NCBI GenBank assembly: GCA_016743945.1
Contig: JADGFI010000035.1
Location: forward strand, 1-64,000
Reading direction: 5' to 3'
DNA length: 64,000 bases
Origin: Desulfobacteraceae bacterium
GTDB lineage: Bacteria > Desulfobacterota > Desulfobacteria > Desulfobacterales > Desulfobacteraceae
Part shown: positions 63,248 to 64,000 of the stretch, piece by piece
How the letters are laid out: every line of letters begins with the position of its first letter
How positions within the stretch are numbered: the first letter of the stretch is position 1
Made by a program: the position numbers and the translations under genes
The notes under the pieces: model-generated
Database searches by the model: none
Told to the model about the DNA's origin: nothing
Seen by the model: only the letters and a program-made list of their open reading frames with translations

Positions 63248-63586
63248 GAAACGAGTCACAGCAAGCCAATTGAGCAATATCAATCCCGCAAGCCCCATTG
63301 GCTGAATCTACCTTTTGTTGACACGGCTATTCCTGGTCCTCCCAAATACCTGGGGCGCATAACGCAAAGGGCATACAACGATTTAGTTGGGTTGGTGGGG
63401 CCTGATGGGATGAGGGTTATGGCGAAGTCTGATCGCCTGGCCCTCGTTCTCATTTGTGACGCCTGGGAAGAATATCGGCAATGCAAGGCTGAAATTGAAG
63501 ACGTAGGGAGCTACTGGCTCTTAGCCAACGGAAGCATGAAAAGACACCCATTTGCTCGGACAATCAATATTCAAATAAGAAAATAA
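63248..63586 (+). pseudogene. phage terminase small subunit (P27 type), fragment
   Basis: The open frame 63248-63586 reads PGPPKYLGRITQRAYNDLVGLV, then MAKSDRLALVLICDAWEEYRQCKAEI and NGSMKRHPF. These are the order and motifs of P27-family terminase small subunits (small helical DNA-binding part of the phage packaging motor). There is no ATG or ribosome-binding site at the proper N-terminus (the GTG at 63392 would cut the domain), and the C-terminal helix is missing. It is probably prophage debris next to secG. Confidence 0.6.
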
Positions 63587-64000
63587 AAAATTCATTTTTT
63601 GGCTTCTACCATCCAAGCGAAGAAGACATCTAATCTGTATGGAAAATTGTGTATGATATCGTCGACGATGACTCTGAAAGATAAAAAAATCATATTGAAT
63701 TTTTCAAGAGCATACGAAAACGATTTTCATAAAATCACGAGCATCTTTTTCTAAAATATTATGTGGATTCACGTTCTTTATTACGTATCTATCCTTTATG
63801 CAATCAGCGTCTTCATTTTTTAACCAAGTCTCTATTTCTTCCATGATATATTTTGTGCTGTTTCTGAGTTTTTTTGTTACATCATAAAGCAATAACAATC
63901 AAAACAAACCATAACAAAATAAAGAGTAGGGATAACAGAGTCATTATAAAACTGACAGATGGTTTCTTTAATATCATTTCATCAATTTTCTGTCTGAATT
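63587..64000. other. AT-rich right end, no supported gene
   Basis: A minus-strand frame (63704-63898, 64 aa) lacks a good start and ribosome-binding site. The rest is short frames. A gene may continue beyond the window. Confidence 0.35.

Noticed and set aside
63704-63898. Minus-strand 64-codon frame at the right end
   Set aside because: TTG start directly after an in-frame stop, no ribosome-binding site.
1-64000. CRISPR array
   Set aside because: No regularly spaced direct repeats were seen anywhere, and no cas-like gene is present.

Overview
The window looks like chromosome from a Gram-negative anaerobe close to the sulfate-reducing Desulfobacterales (Desulfobacter/Desulfobacula type). This is inferred from the gene set: a two-gene 2-oxoacid:ferredoxin oxidoreductase, a stand-alone FMN glutamate synthase, TamA/TamB outer-membrane assembly genes, a homoserine kinase of the APH type, and many lipoproteins and signalling proteins. 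No rRNA is present to settle the taxonomy. The left 45 kb is compact, moderately GC-rich core DNA. From about 45.9 kb the DNA is visibly more AT-rich, gaps are longer, and broken genes and recombinases appear.

Layout, left part: an outer-membrane beta-barrel protein (nearly complete at the left edge), tRNA-Arg(TCG) and a small Cys protein. A PGPGW-like membrane protein, TamB and a BamA/TamA-family protein with about seven POTRA repeats run in one direction (2.2-9.8 kb). Two tandem LssY_C lipoproteins face them (9.8-12.4 kb). Next come the FMN glutamate synthase, a 53-aa Cys protein, a winged-helix-like protein, a TetR regulator, an SPL-type PLP enzyme, a DUF819 membrane protein, a K+-channel-like protein, thrB-thrC, a DUF503 gene stump, an MFS transporter and a MOT1-like anion transporter.

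Middle part: a LacI-type regulator with two near-identical operator sites lies between a divergent metallo-beta-lactamase-fold hydrolase and a UgpB/E/C/A-like ABC importer. A DUF47-PiT phosphate module and a HAD phosphatase follow. Together these suggest uptake and dephosphorylation of an organophosphate, with phosphate handling next door (inference). Next are korA and a fused korB/korC with a divergent GntR regulator whose possible operator overlaps the kor promoter, a 596-aa unknown protein, a RecD2-like helicase, a small lipoprotein, a YciI protein, a UvrD-like helicase and NfsA.

Right part: a six-gene minus-strand operon (46.3-50.5 kb) encodes several Roadblock/LC7-like proteins, two Cache-type periplasmic sensors without output domains and a REC-PATAN protein whose phospho-acceptor Asp is Glu. 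It contains no kinase and no MglA-type GTPase. After a secreted phosphatidylserine-decarboxylase-like protein comes a decayed IS91-family element, a large lipoprotein with a C-terminal membrane anchor, and a mobile island. The island holds a serine recombinase, an ExoX-C-like protein, a broken membrane protein and, at 60.2-62.9 kb, an OLD-family ATPase/TOPRIM nuclease paired with a HEPN/AbiJ-like protein. That pair is the best candidate for an undescribed anti-phage system. It abuts a secG gene with no canonical start codon and a fragment of a P27-type phage terminase small subunit.
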